Below are positions 35,143-47,500 of a stretch of 64,000 nucleotides of DNA, in pieces. A program made the translations under genes and the position numbers. The notes beneath the pieces were generated by a model. The model did no database searches and was not told the DNA's origin. It worked only from the letters and a program-made list of their open reading frames with translations. Each line of letters opens with the position of its first letter. Position 1 is the first letter of the stretch. Location: the NCBI GenBank assembly GCA_035079385.1, contig JAVHKY010000043.1, positions 2,666,001 through 2,730,000 of the forward strand, given 5' to 3'. Origin of the DNA: Aspidiotus rigidus. Taxonomy: Eukaryota > Arthropoda > Insecta > Hemiptera > Diaspididae.

Positions 35143-38100
35143 GTAAGATTTATCAGCTGTGTAACTGCAAATGAGGACTTATCGGTACAAAGGGCGTCCG
35201 CCTGACGGACGCCCTTTTTACGGAGACCTCGATTTTCGTGCGTTTCAGATCATAAACTATCTTTTATAATTTTTTTTTTTTTTCAAACCCACAATTTTTT
35301 CCATTTCAGCAAGAAGGGCGTCCGTTGTCATATTTTCAATGATCTCTACTTTGTTTGTTTCTGGATGTATTCAAAATATGATTATCGTTTCTTATAGAAG
35401 AAGAGTTGCTCTTCAATTTTCCTCCCTACCATTTTTTTGATCAAACTCGTTGTTGCGGAGATATTTCGAACTGAAACTTCAAACTGATTTTTCTGTTATC
35501 GGAACTCATAATGAGTGAGTGAGGTGTAAGTAGAGCACTAATATAATGATTTTTCTGTAATGAATTTTTCTTCACGGACGCCCTTTGTACAGATAGGTCC
35601 TCGAATGTGCAATTTGCATGTCTGGTACCTATGAGTTTTAATTTTTTTATTGAACCTTATGAAAGAACCAACCACAACTCGTCTTATTTTCAAGATTCTA
35701 TGTGTTAATGAACGCGCACACAACTTACATTAAGTAAGACTTTTGCGAGTAGAGCAGGTGCACTCACGAATAGCCTCTTACAACAATATCCGATGAATAA
35801 GTCTCTCAGTGGCGATATCACCTTAAATTTTGTACGTTGTTTTGCCAATCATCACTCGACTTCGTTTATTTGGTTTCCATTGAGCGATAGAGCAAAGAGA
35901 GACGAAAGTAAGTGATGAGCGCGGCCTCGATAAAAACTAGCTAACGTTTTTGTTGCATTAATGACTCATACTTTGGATGGAGGCCGAAAGCTCTACGTGT
36001 GTCTTCATAATATCTTCTTAGAATATCGCGCGTGTACTGAATGATGTCCCTAGAATCCAATATGTACTCATCTCTCTATACTTCTTGATAACTATTTAGT
36101 CTTGATTTATTTCGCAAATTCGTCTCAGCGACACCGATCGCTCTCCTCTCTCTCGATCGCGTTTACTTACCCAATATTTATTCCAACTTGTTCAGACCCA
36201 TAATTTATTGTAGTAGGTAGGTATTAGCGACGCAAGACAATATATTGTGTCGCACGAGATTTGAAAATAAACACTGAAGCATCGCGATGGACTGTAATTT
36301 TTGTACCTGTGTATTGAAGGTTTACAGTTTAATGTCGACAGCAATGCACATAATGCAAATAAGTTGCTCGATGGAAAGTTATTTGTAATACAAAAAATTA
36401 AATCCCGCTGGGCCTCTGTTTGTTACGAATAAGCACCCGTTGAGACGAAAATTATTTTCGTGCCCGATTCATCGAGTCCATTCGTAGAACGTTAGGTATC
36501 TCTACGAGACGGATATACACATAGTTGATTCATCGCGCCAAATGTAAATATTTAGGTTAAGAAAATCGGTCTAGTTCAATCGTCTTATAGAACACATTTG
36601 TGAGAACGTATCACAAATATTACGACTTCTGAGACTGCGGGACCAACGACCTGTCGATTTCATATCGGTTTCCTTTTACGTGCGAATAACGTGAACCGAT
36701 GATTTGCATTTATTCTACCTACCATTGAAGTTTATTTACATACTAAGCGATACAACAAAAGAGTTTTTATCATTCTGACGACAAAGACATTATATCGTTT
36801 TGAAAAAAGAAAACGAAAACCCAAAGGACGGGTAGATTGGGATGGAGGCATGTATGGCACAAGTACCGGTAAGTCGTGATCGTCGATTTTCGATTACTAA
36901 ATATCGTACAAACTAAACGCAGTATAAATAGTAATAATACGAGTAAGACAACAACGCTCGAGTACCTCGCAGATTGCAATGTCAAACACTCTCACTCTCG
37001 CTGTAGAAATTTGCGCGTGGCCCTTGTGCCTACCATCTATGTACATTATACTTTTGTAGATAAGCTTTTATCAGGAGAAATAATAATCGTCTACACAGAA
37101 TGATTAATCGCCGTGGGTTGTTTTGTCATTCTTTTACCTTCAAATCTATTCGTATAGTTGTGTAGTGTAACATCTAGCCAGCAAGAAGAAATGAGGCCGC
37201 GCGGTATTTTAAAAAACCTTTGAAAATGGTGGAGACGTTTGTATGGATAGAATGTCGTGCCCGAGGTTCTGCCACGATGAAATCTGTCTAATGATGTTTT
37301 GAATCAAATTTTTATGAGTAATCTCGTGTTCACAGCTTCTTCCGAATTAAGGGTAAGAAGACGATGAAACTACGAGAAAGAGGCAGAAATGGTTGACGAA
37401 ATTGATTTTCACATCTTTTTCCCGTTCGTCTTTCGTGGAACGGTCCCAAGAATGCTCGGCCTAGTCCCATTTGTGTATAGAATAAAAACTATACTTCATA
37501 TAATTTGATCAGATACGTTTTGGAGAAACTGCGTGACCATAAAAAACTCGCAGCCTATGATATGTCGTTAGCTGCTCAGATTGTCATGAATTAACTGCGT
37601 TAATCAATGCGATAGGGAGTCTGTTTTATGGGAGTTTTTTTGTTTATACTTTTCGTAAATAAAGATTAAACTTTATTCCTCATCAGTCATCACTTTGGAA
37701 GTTTAACCTTGAAACTCCAATTTTTCGAGACCATATTCCCCCCTCCACTATCGAATATAGCTCGATATTCGAAATCTTGATTCCACACGGTGAGACTTCG
37801 GTGATTCGTTTTTATTTCAATGAATAGGCCTAAATTCAATAAATGCAACCGCCAAATTACAATTGGAACCCGAGCGTTTTTTGACAATTATCATTATCAA
37901 GCTGCATTTATTAAACCTACTCATTTATTTATTTCAATAAATTCGAAATTTCTCTTAGTTCTTCTCCCATTACATATGTGTATACACTCCGTAAGCGATT
38001 AGTTGGCGGTTGGCGTATGGTGTCCGCGTATGTTATTCGCAACTACTCGTACAACGCTTGTTCGTTAATGGTCAACAACATGAACGAAAACACATGCCTA

Positions 38101-39272
38101 ACAGCCACCAACTAATTGCTCACAGGCGATAGCTTGAAAGTCAAAATTTTTCCAAATATGCCTCCTATCATTTATAGCTCCGTGGTATATATTTTTCAAG
38201 TCCCATATTCTTCTGGACGACGCCCGGCTTGGCACCTGGCACCGCCCGTTTTTTTTTTTCAAAATTAACCCCCTTGTATAAAACAGGTACCTCGTTAAAA
38301 ATCTTTTGACAGAACCAAAAGAAATAAAGATACTTTTAAAGCCTCTCTCTGAACCTGTTGTTTACTTGTATACTAGACTCATAGCTCATAACGGTAAACA
38401 TTTTTCCATATCTCAAGGTCATGCGAACGGTAATCCAATTTCAGGCTCAAACCCCAGCACAAAGATATGAAATGTGTCAAAACTTCTATCTAAGCATCTT
38501 GTGCTTAGTTATATGGGCTTTTCCATCTCCAGTGATGGAAGGGTGTATTGAGTATACTACAAAATATGTTGCGTGCACATTTACAGAAATACAGACATAT
38601 TCGAACTGAGCAGCGCTAGCATCGTGCTGCAACGGGGAGAAATCGTACAAGGTATCGAGACTATGACCGTATATTATGAAGTAGTAACTCTTGAATGAAG
38701 CAGATTTGTTCTGCAAATTAGCTGGGATGATAAAACCTTCAATTCCGCTTCATTCAAGAGCTATTCCAGATTTTTCATTTTACTAATGTAGTACGCCGTA
38801 GTCTTAAAACCTCTTACAATTTTGGTAAAAGCACCGTTATTGTTGAACGAACCGCGCATGGTGCTTGGCAAATGCCCGGTTCAAATTGGTACCGGTAGCG
38901 TGCGCGCTCTATCAAAATTGTTGTACTGTGTTTGAACAACAGAACTAAGTTACTTTCCTTCCTCTCATTAAGAGGGAGTGCGACGTAGGACCATCTATAT
39001 CCACGAGTGGCCAGAGAACAGATACTTGACTGCTGCAAGGTATTCACACGAGATGGTGAACCATCAACTGGCGCTCGTACCCAAGCAATGAAATTGTCTT
39101 GGTTAGATGCCAAAGTTTCCATTTTGAAGAAGAAGAAGGGAGTTCCATTCCATTGTACACTCTCCAAAGCCATCTCGATTACTACTGTTGGCAAATGAAA
39201 AGGAAGACAAACAGGCTTACGAATAGATAGATCACACGTCGACTTGTAGTAAGGTATTCTGGAGGGTAGAAA
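35143..39272. other. First part of the 27.7-kb intron
   Basis: Contains the inverted-repeat element at 35173-35602. The rest, to 39272, is AT-rich with patches richer in CpG. No exon with a domain or convincing splice pairing was recognised. Confidence 0.6.
35173..35602. mobile_element. MITE with ~28-bp terminal inverted repeats
   Basis: Begins GAGGACTTATCGGTACAAAG followed by GGCGTCCG. Its reverse complement, with two mismatches, ends the element at 35602. An extra internal copy of the GGGCGTCCG motif makes a small hairpin at the left end (35190-35217), and another copy lies near 35314. It is 430 bp with no open frame. The target duplication is unresolved. Confidence 0.75.
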
Positions 39273-39274
39273 TA

Positions 39275-39391
39275 ACGGACAGCCATTTTGATAGCAAAAA
39301 AAGTAAACGTTGTAAAATTTTACTCAAACGTCTTCGTCGTTATGAAAAATCCAGGATGTTTACTTTTTCTGCAATCAAAAGCGCTGTCCGT
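39275..39391. mobile_element. Short Tc1/mariner-like MITE
   Basis: 117 bp. The terminal inverted repeats of about 35 bp begin ACGGACAGCCATTTTGAT and end ATCAAAAGCGCTGTCCGT. They differ at about five positions and share AAAAGTAAAC at the inner end. The element is flanked by TA on both sides (39273-39274, 39392-39393), the usual Tc1/mariner target. It has no coding capacity. Confidence 0.72.
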
Positions 39392-39393
39392 TA

Positions 39394-41271
39394 ACCTGCC
39401 TCCTATTATCGTGCCTTAGTTATTTGCGGTAAGGTACAAAACTTTGATAGACTGCGTACGCTACCAGTGAAAATCCGGTAAAGCACGTACGCTATCGGCG
39501 CCACATATTTGTTGTATGATCTGAACTCTGAGTAACTAAGATTGCTAACTTCATCTAAGTTTTTCTCATTATGGGAAATAAATTACAGTTTTTAACTAGA
39601 ACAAGTAGGATCTCCCCTTTTACGTCAATTTATGAACCCAAATAGGGTTATTGTGTTTTTAGAAATATATTCGTGTTGTAAGTATATTTTTATGAAACCG
39701 CCCCTCTTGTGATTTCTATAATATAAAATCGAACCTTTATAGTCGAGCTTATTTTATTGAGTTATCAGTCAACACGTATCCAACTGGTATTCAAAACTGT
39801 CATTAGCATTCTCGCATTACCTTATTTTTCTTCTCATCCATAAAGAAGCTTCTCAATTTACTAGAAGAAAAATTCATTCTACGTATTATATTCGCGTATA
39901 CGTACGTAGCAGATATTTTTGTAATTTTTTTGCGGTTGATCTCGTTCGTTATATTGTCGCTATCTATCGTAAATCAATGCTGGCGAAGAAAACTTATTCT
40001 GTTGAAACGCAGGCACTAGTCTACTCATTCGAAGTCCTGATCTATTTTGATTTTCCCATTTTGCGTAAGCAGAATTCCGAGTATAGGGTACTGGAAAGTA
40101 TACGAGTACATGTGAATACACACAGTAATGAGACATGAGCTGTCAAAATTGTATACAGCCTAGGTATATTGTTTTGATGTGACCAACAGTACAGCAGCAT
40201 ATGAAAAATGCGATCGATAAATTCTTATCAGTCGTATATGGAAATCTAAAAAATACCTCTGTGTACCGCGTACCATCAATTATTCTGAAAACAGTTCACG
40301 ATCACGATTCCGCGCTGTCTGTGGTGTAGTTTAGTGCAGGTAATCTAGTCTATATCTGTACTCAGCTCGCCGATTTAGACGACGGTACTTATATATACTG
40401 AGGAGCCAGAAATCAGAATTTTCGCTTTTCGCTTTCATTCATTGCGATGAAAAACGTACTGCCTAGTATTTTTGACAAATAGTAATAATAACAGTAATTC
40501 AAAATAAGTGCAACGCATTTAATTGATTCAAACGTCAAGAATTTCATCATATCCACACCTCGTATCGCGCGATCGTCAACATTCACACGTTAATGATGTA
40601 TAATCATAATAATGTTTATTCTCGACCGGTAATATTTTCACGATTACGCTCACAAGGTTCGTTATTTGAGGTTTTTAGTCATTTTATCTGCAGGGTTTTA
40701 TAATTCCACAGTTCCTCATATTTTGAACAGACATAAAATTTTCAAAACAACGTGGAAAATGCTGGTATCCTCTCCCCCCTATTTTACATTACAAAAAGGG
40801 AAGAGTTGGCGCAACAAAATCTCACATCACTGGCCAAATTTTGAGGGACTCTTCATCGAGAGACAGCCCAGTCTTGAGAGTTGAGGGTTCTTGACAAGTA
40901 CAGTTTGTATAGAGAGTGGAGCAGGAAGATGTCATGACATTTTGCGCTAAATTTGTTGTTGCACAAAAACACAGACCGTTAGATGGGTTTTGCACCAAAC
41001 CAAATTTAGGCAAGTTCCATTCAATTGGTAATGTCACTTTACCCTATCTAGTATACTATATCTCGCTTTCGTGGCTTTCCTATACTTCAAGAAAGAAAAG
41101 AAAAGAAAAAAAATGGCTTGAAATATTTTTTTTTTTCTAATTATAAATTCTCAAAAAATTCCGTGTTTCACAACAAAAAGAAAAGGAAAAAAATGCAAAT
41201 GATTAATTTCGAAGAGGTTTGTCTTCTCTAGAAAACCTGTGATACAGTGACGTTGATTTTGTAGTCTTGAA
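39394..41271. other. Intron sequence
   Basis: No supported exon or RNA gene. A T-run at about 41127-41138 could be the antisense poly-A end of the LINE fragment that follows. Confidence 0.5.
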
Positions 41272-42215
41272 TCAGGTTGCGGCAACTAGTTCCAAAGGAG
41301 TAAGTGGAGGTACATACAGACTTATGCATCTTAGTAGTTCGGATGCTATGGGTCCGTAGCTTGCTGGTAGTAATGGCACAAAGCTTGCAAATTTCGACGG
41401 TAGGTTAGTGGCATTATGTTGGCTTCGGCATGTAGTCTCGGGGTTGCGTATGAAAAGCACCGAGACAGAGTTTGAGGGCTTGATTTTGTACTGTGTTCAA
41501 TTTACTTAATGCGGTTTTTGCGGCAGTGTTGCATTCGATGCTTCCATAGTCCAACTTGGATCGTACATACGTTTTGTAGACACGCGGATTAAGGTTTTCC
41601 TGTCTGAGCCCCACCTTGAATGGCTCAATATTTTGAGAAGATTTAGCGCCTGAAGACATTTACTTTTTAATTTGTCCAGGTGCGGCTTCCACGAGAGCTT
41701 CCTGTCGAATTGCAATCCCAGGAAGTTGTGCATCTGAGTGTTGACTATAGGTTGTGCGTACATACATCGGTTTATTCTACTGGTTTCTCTTTTTCTCAAA
41801 AAAACGACTGCTTCTGTTTTTTGCGGTGAAAACTGAAGTCCTTTCAGTTTGCTCCCTTTCTCAATTTGTTCAATGCCGCGTTGTAGTTTTTTTCGAATTG
41901 TCGACGGATTGTCGCTTCTGGATCATCTGCATACACCGAGTAGTGGAGACCGGTGTCTTTTAGAACGTATTGAAGATCGTTTATGACGAGGATAAACAGG
42001 AGTACGCTGATAACGGACCCTTGTGGTACCCCAGCTTCTTGGATGCGCGGTGTGGAGTGCATATTACCAATTCTGATTCTGAAATTTCGGTTTGAAAGGA
42101 AGTTTTGAACAAATCTCAGCATACGGCCTTCTTTCCCAATTTTCATAAGCGAGCTGATGATGACTGCGTGTGGCACTCTGTCAAAAGCTTCTTGGTAATT
42201 CCAAAATGACATCGT
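41272..42215 (-). mobile_element. LINE fragment (Jockey/R1-like reverse transcriptase), minus strand, degenerate
   Basis: Minus-strand frames read EAFDRVPHAVIISSLMKIG, then GVPQGSVISVLLFILVIND (GVPQGS at 42015-42032) and YSVYADDPEAT (YADD at 41922-41933). Then come PQKTEAVVFLRKRE, NFLGLQFDRKLSWKPHLDKL and KLDYGSIECNTAAKTALSKL. These are palm and thumb motifs of non-LTR reverse transcriptases in the expected order. Several frameshifts separate them, and the 5' end is lost at the AFD motif. Dead and 5'-truncated, it is inserted opposite to the host gene. Confidence 0.88.
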
Positions 42216-44343
42216 TTGAACTTGTGATAAAATTTCTCGTATATTTTTTTGGTTTTAAAATTACACATTTATTTTTTGGACATTTATAGGTAATGGGTTG
42301 ATGAATTTAGTTTTGGATCGAAATTGGTGCAACGTGTATTTTGTGTTAAAAGTGTAATAAAAGAAAAGGAAACAGACTTTTTCCTGAGATTTATTGAAAC
42401 TTTATATTCACATAATTATGTCATTTTATACTCCCTAGTGTGCAAGGTGATATGAAAAATCTTCTGTCATATATCGTGTCATAACTTTCTATTGGAAGAA
42501 AATATCGAATTAATTATTAACTCATTTTGTAATTAAATGATGTTATTAATTACGATGTAAATTTTAAAAGAATTCTATGCAAAGTCGGAAAATACGAGAC
42601 GAAAGAATTTTTACTGTGTCATTTTGAAACCACTTACCCAGTTTTCAAAACAATAGCTCAAACGTATAGACCTTCAACTCGCAAACAGCTAAAGTCATTT
42701 CGTTCTTTATTTTAATAGGACTAATTGATGAAGATACAACTTCCCGTAGAATTTCATGATTTAAAGTTCGAAATAATTATGACTCGCAATTATGCTACAG
42801 TTCTACTTATGGTCGATCGTACAGAGAATCTCGCGCGCACTACTCGCGTGTCTTCCGCATACGCTAATTTCTTCAAAAGGATACAATCGTAGGTACTTTA
42901 CGACTTCGGGATTTCATCGATTTTATTATCGTGATCGTGTTTTCCGTCATGAAATTAGCTAAAATCATTACGTCTCGCGCAAACAACACTGAGATTTAGT
43001 GCATGTATGTACGTGTATGTTGCCCCTGACGCCGGATGAGTGATGATAGCGGCAGCCGGCCGCAAACTGTGAGAGCGGGGTTATGCTCGCTGAATAGCTT
43101 CTGTATTTTACGGATATACGCGTGTTTTCAACGACATCGATCAGTTTGTCTGAAAACACACGTGTTTTGAGTAGTCTACTAAAGCGTTTATGTTTATTGG
43201 TAGATTGAAATTAGGCACAAGTGTAACCGAGATTAAGGCTGTACTTTTTATTGTTTTTATTCTAATTTTTTTTTTTTTTTTTCGTCTTTATTCATTCTTT
43301 CTCGTGGAATTAACTTCGATTTTCGATTGTGCATTTTCTCTTTTTTCCGCATTCGATAGTGTTGAATTTTTCACGAGAAATTCCTCGAGTTCGCGTGCCT
43401 CTAGTGATACAGTGCTCGAAGTGAACTTATTTCTCCTGGTGTACGAATATTTCATTTTTCGAAAAATTCATCCGACGTAATAGGAAGTAAGTGAATACTT
43501 ACACAATTTGAAGCATATGTTTTTCAACTTCCGAAAAATTACTACGTATTCGAAACCAAGCACCTACCATAAATTCGATATTTTTAGTATTTTCAAATTA
43601 TTCATATGCGTATGATTCTACTGTTAAATTCACGAATCACGATGAATCACCTACTCGCTGTGAGACACTTCGAATTAAATCGTAAACATTGAGATTCTAT
43701 TCAAACCGAATTGAAATCGTGCTCATAAAATTGTTGAAATTGTACTCGTACAAATTTGAACGTATTGATAGAGAAAGACAAGGTGAATTCTTCTTCTTTC
43801 ACGAATTATTAGGATTAATTTAATCCTCAGTGCTCGAAATGCGACGGTTAACAAAATGAGAATTAGATTTCGGAGATAAGTTTCAAGATTAATTCTTCTT
43901 CTATTTACTCCCCCCCTCTAGCTCTATTTGCATCTGCTCAAAGGTCATTTGCACGGATAATCATTTATATGGAAGAAATACGAGTATAATTATTGCAGAA
44001 TATTAGAGTAAAGGAAAATAGTTGAGTGAATTCGTAGTGATTATTTACATTGAGCGGATTTCATGCATAATATGGATGATCAGCGACTTACCGATGTGAA
44101 TTTATTTTATTTTATTTATTTTAAATTTGTTTATATTTAAGTGGTGCCGCCAACAGTACATAGGCCAATTAAAGGCGACAATTTATGAGAATGCAGAGTT
44201 GTGCACTGATTTTACTAACTGTTCAAGATGATACAATTTACAGGCTGCTCTATTTTTTATGACTGCGTTAATTTCGGAGGGCTAAGAAAAGAGGATAATA
44301 CCTTTCTCGCGCGCGTCCCTGTCCATGATTGCGCCATCTGGTG
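42216..44343. other. Intron sequence
   Basis: No exon was recognised. A CpG-rich patch at 43020-43160 contains ATCAGTTTG, an initiator-like string, but no linked open frame with a splice site was found. The antisense of 44100-44165 ends in an AAATAAATAAAATAAAATAA tail and may be a LINE 3' remnant. Confidence 0.45.
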
Positions 44344-44507
44344 CAGGCGCGGATCCAGACGATCACTTGGGGGGGCATAATCCAAGAAAAGTCTGAAGGA
44401 CCTTTTTTTTTTTGCATTTTCTTCAAAACTACAGATTTGTTGTTGTTGTTTTTTTTTCGGGGGGTGGGCATGTCCCCGATGTTCCCCTCCCCGTGGATCC
44501 GCGCCTG
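44344..44507. mobile_element. hAT-type MITE with perfect TIRs and 8-bp TSD
   Basis: 164 bp. The terminal inverted repeats CAGGCGCGGATCCA (44344-44357) and TGGATCCGCGCCTG (44494-44507) are perfect complements over 14 bp. The exact 8-mer ATCTGGTG lies on both sides (44336-44343, 44508-44515). CAG...CTG ends and an 8-bp duplication are hAT hallmarks. The interior has G-runs and T-runs and no open frame of note. The intact duplication suggests a fairly recent insertion. Confidence 0.92.
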
Positions 44508-44515
44508 ATCTGGTG

Positions 44516-47500
44516 TCTATACATCTGCCTACTCTGATTTTTCAAAGACCATCAAGTCCGCGTAGTACGCAAAGTACCTGTCCGTGTCTATACGTTAATT
44601 CAATAATTCTTGCGGGAAAGAGTGAAAATGTATTCGCACTTCTCTACCTACCCGGATATTCGAGGAGCAAACATGAAAAAAATATTTGTTGTTTGACAAT
44701 AATAAAATTAAGAAGGATGAAGTGGGTATACGGGAGAAGATGAAAGTGAACTTTACGCGTGTGGTCGACTTTGAGAAAAGAAAGTATGACTTCTTCCTGA
44801 CGTATATAAATCTTTAGTCGAGACAAAGGCACTAATTCTTTTTTGACCATTCCGGCCAGTTGAAAATTTAGTTTTTATTTAATAAAATAAATGCCAAAAA
44901 ACAAATATTAGGGAACATGGCTGATATGAGAGGCGAATTGATAATCGTATTGAAGATAAAGATAGAATGTTTAACAGCACTTAACTATAGAAACAGAGTT
45001 TTTCAAAAAATTTGAGTCTTAGCTTGTTTTTGTTTTGAGGCTCAATTAAAGGCGAATGTGACTGAGAAATTTTTCCATGATTTTGTATATTATTCAATAC
45101 TATCTTCTAATTTTGAAGTATTCATCGTATCAGATGGAGCCTGATGTTTGGTGAGGTGAAAGGCACGTTATCAAATTTTATACAGAATGTAAAATGGACC
45201 AACCTTACAAAAATAAATTATGTATACATCTCGCTTGAGTAATGCGCGTTGACAATTCTGTACGCTATATTGAAACGTTCCGAGTATAAGCTTTGTGACT
45301 CGACGAGATTTTCAACAATGGCTCGAAATCCGGTACCTACGTGTAGAGTGAATCAGTCGAACTAGTCTCGAAATCGAGTGTCAATTTAAATCGTCTTCGT
45401 TTTCTTAACCTGGGTTGTCTCGCCGCCGCGTCATCTGGTAGGACATACTCGCAGAGTAATGCGTATATCCAAGTCAAAAATAATGTCGTATTCGTTAAGA
45501 GAGATTATCAGCTGCAGTTGTTGGAATGTAAAACATAATACGGTTTTTAGTTACGTATACATCAAAAGCCCCACCTTCGTTTGTGTCACAAATGAAAGAT
45601 CTTAGAAAAGTGTAGTCACACGGTGTTGAATAGTGTTCGTTCTTCCAAAAAAGTTGGGTATTAAGAGAAGACGACGTGATGTGATTGAACTATCCAATGA
45701 GATGTTTTTCAACCGATATCTCGTGACCTACTGGTCAGTCTTGAGCACTTTTCAAGAGTTTTGCGAGACTTTCAAACACATTTCTGTGCTATCGCACCGA
45801 GTGCAATCTATGTCTCAAGTTTCATGATAACCTTCTATTTCCTGACGATGTACCTACAAAAAGTAATGAACTATCTTATCGCATCACGATAGAAAGGATT
45901 GAGTGGACAATGTTGAGAAAAGCTGTTACTGAAAGTTAGATCTGATGCCTGTGATACTAAAATGTAATGAGGTACAGTAATAGAAACGCGTTATCATCAT
46001 CCCCAAAGAAAGCTATAATCACTCGCGAGTCAACATATATTTCCGAGTCTAATAAAGTCATGGCCAATCGGACGTAATTATTTCCAAATCTCTTTCCTCT
46101 AGCTCGTTACTCGACATTTTTTCGAGTTCGTCGATGATGAACATTTAAGCCATCGAAAATTTTCAAGTTTTATGGTGATTTCATTATCCAAGTTAAAAAT
46201 TTTTCAACTTTTTACTTTGTGAATTTAGTCAAGGTCGGTTGAGAGTCGGCTTCAGATGCCTATACAACCCGCGGCAAAACTTTTCTGTCTTCTCTTTCTG
46301 TAAGGATTATTGTCACCATCGTTGAAAATACGAGTATAATCTTTCTTGACTTCTATACCTTTTTTACGAAACGTGGGCCTACTATAGTGAAAATTGAACA
46401 TCCTACTGTGAGAGAACCAGTCTTTACATTGCTTGTTGGTTAAAAGGAGATACGGAAACAAGTCTACACATCTAAATTTTTCTATTCAACAGAGGAGGTA
46501 AAACTAAGTTAGTACCTGTTGAATGTAGGATGTCGTATTGGACTTGCGGGTTAAGTAGTGTTTCAACTCGTTGCATTTCCGTCACTCGCGTTCCACTCGT
46601 AACGGAGAACTTCGGTAACTGATAGAAACCACGTGCAAGGTATAACTATTTTCTGGAACGGGGGTCTCTACGTCTTTGTAATGTAATAAAATATTTGCGG
46701 TATTTCTTCTCCGTCTGACGAACAACAAATATTTCGTTAACGAGGTTGATCGTGTTGTTCTTCTGTGGTACTGGACTGTGAAATGTTGAACATTTTGGAA
46801 CGACGTGTGCTTCGGTTATTTTTGTTTTGTTTTACAAATGCTCAACTTCTGAGAGGTTTGAGAAAAACTGAGCGTACATTGATTGCGTTATTAAAATTTT
46901 AAACATCAACAAGAAAATGAACAATGCGTCGTCTGTTTTATTTCGTTTCCTGTTTGCAGAAGATGAAGAGGAAATTTGATGATAAACGAAAGTTGGACTC
47001 TCGTGACACGCGGAAATGAGTTTGAAATGTATGATGTGCAGGCGAAAAAATAGAGCAATACAGAAATACATTGTACGCGTATTCATTATAATTTGAAAGT
47101 GTATGAGAAAAAGAGGGAGAGAGAATAGTATTTACACGAGTAGTGTCTATCTGTATTTTTCGCGGCCCCAAATTCGATAATTAAAAAGTTGGCGATGTTC
47201 GGTCGTACGTGATGTCATTCATAGCCAAACAGAATATTATGCAAAACTCGTCGCGTCGTTTCCCACAACTAAGTCAAGATCAACGTCTGCCGAGACGCAG
47301 ACAGTTCCATTGACGCGCCAGTAGACTATCCATCCTCAAGTTGTCGTGAAGATCAATGTAGTGCCATGCCAGTGCGGTGCAGTATTTACGTATGTGCGTA
47401 AGTTACCTGATACTTGCACGCAAGTATTCGATAACGTCATCAAGTTACACATATCGTCCACGTTAAGTGATCATATTCTGAAGAGAGCGATGTTACGAGG

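Noticed and set aside
38688..38760. Perfect 14-bp inverted repeat CTCTTGAATGAAGC
   Set aside because: Outer flanks do not pair and there is no target duplication, so it is too small to call an element or microRNA.
38850..38905. GGTTCAAATTGG resembling a tRNA/SINE B-box
   Set aside because: No A-box at suitable distance and no cloverleaf or SINE tail.
38814..39194. 126-codon minus-strand open frame
   Set aside because: No domain, and a low-complexity FFFF patch. The sequence may be repeat-derived, but no element could be assigned.
43020..43160. CpG-rich patch with an initiator-like ATCAGTTTG
   Set aside because: No first exon with a start codon and donor in the right phase was found downstream, so a promoter cannot be supported.
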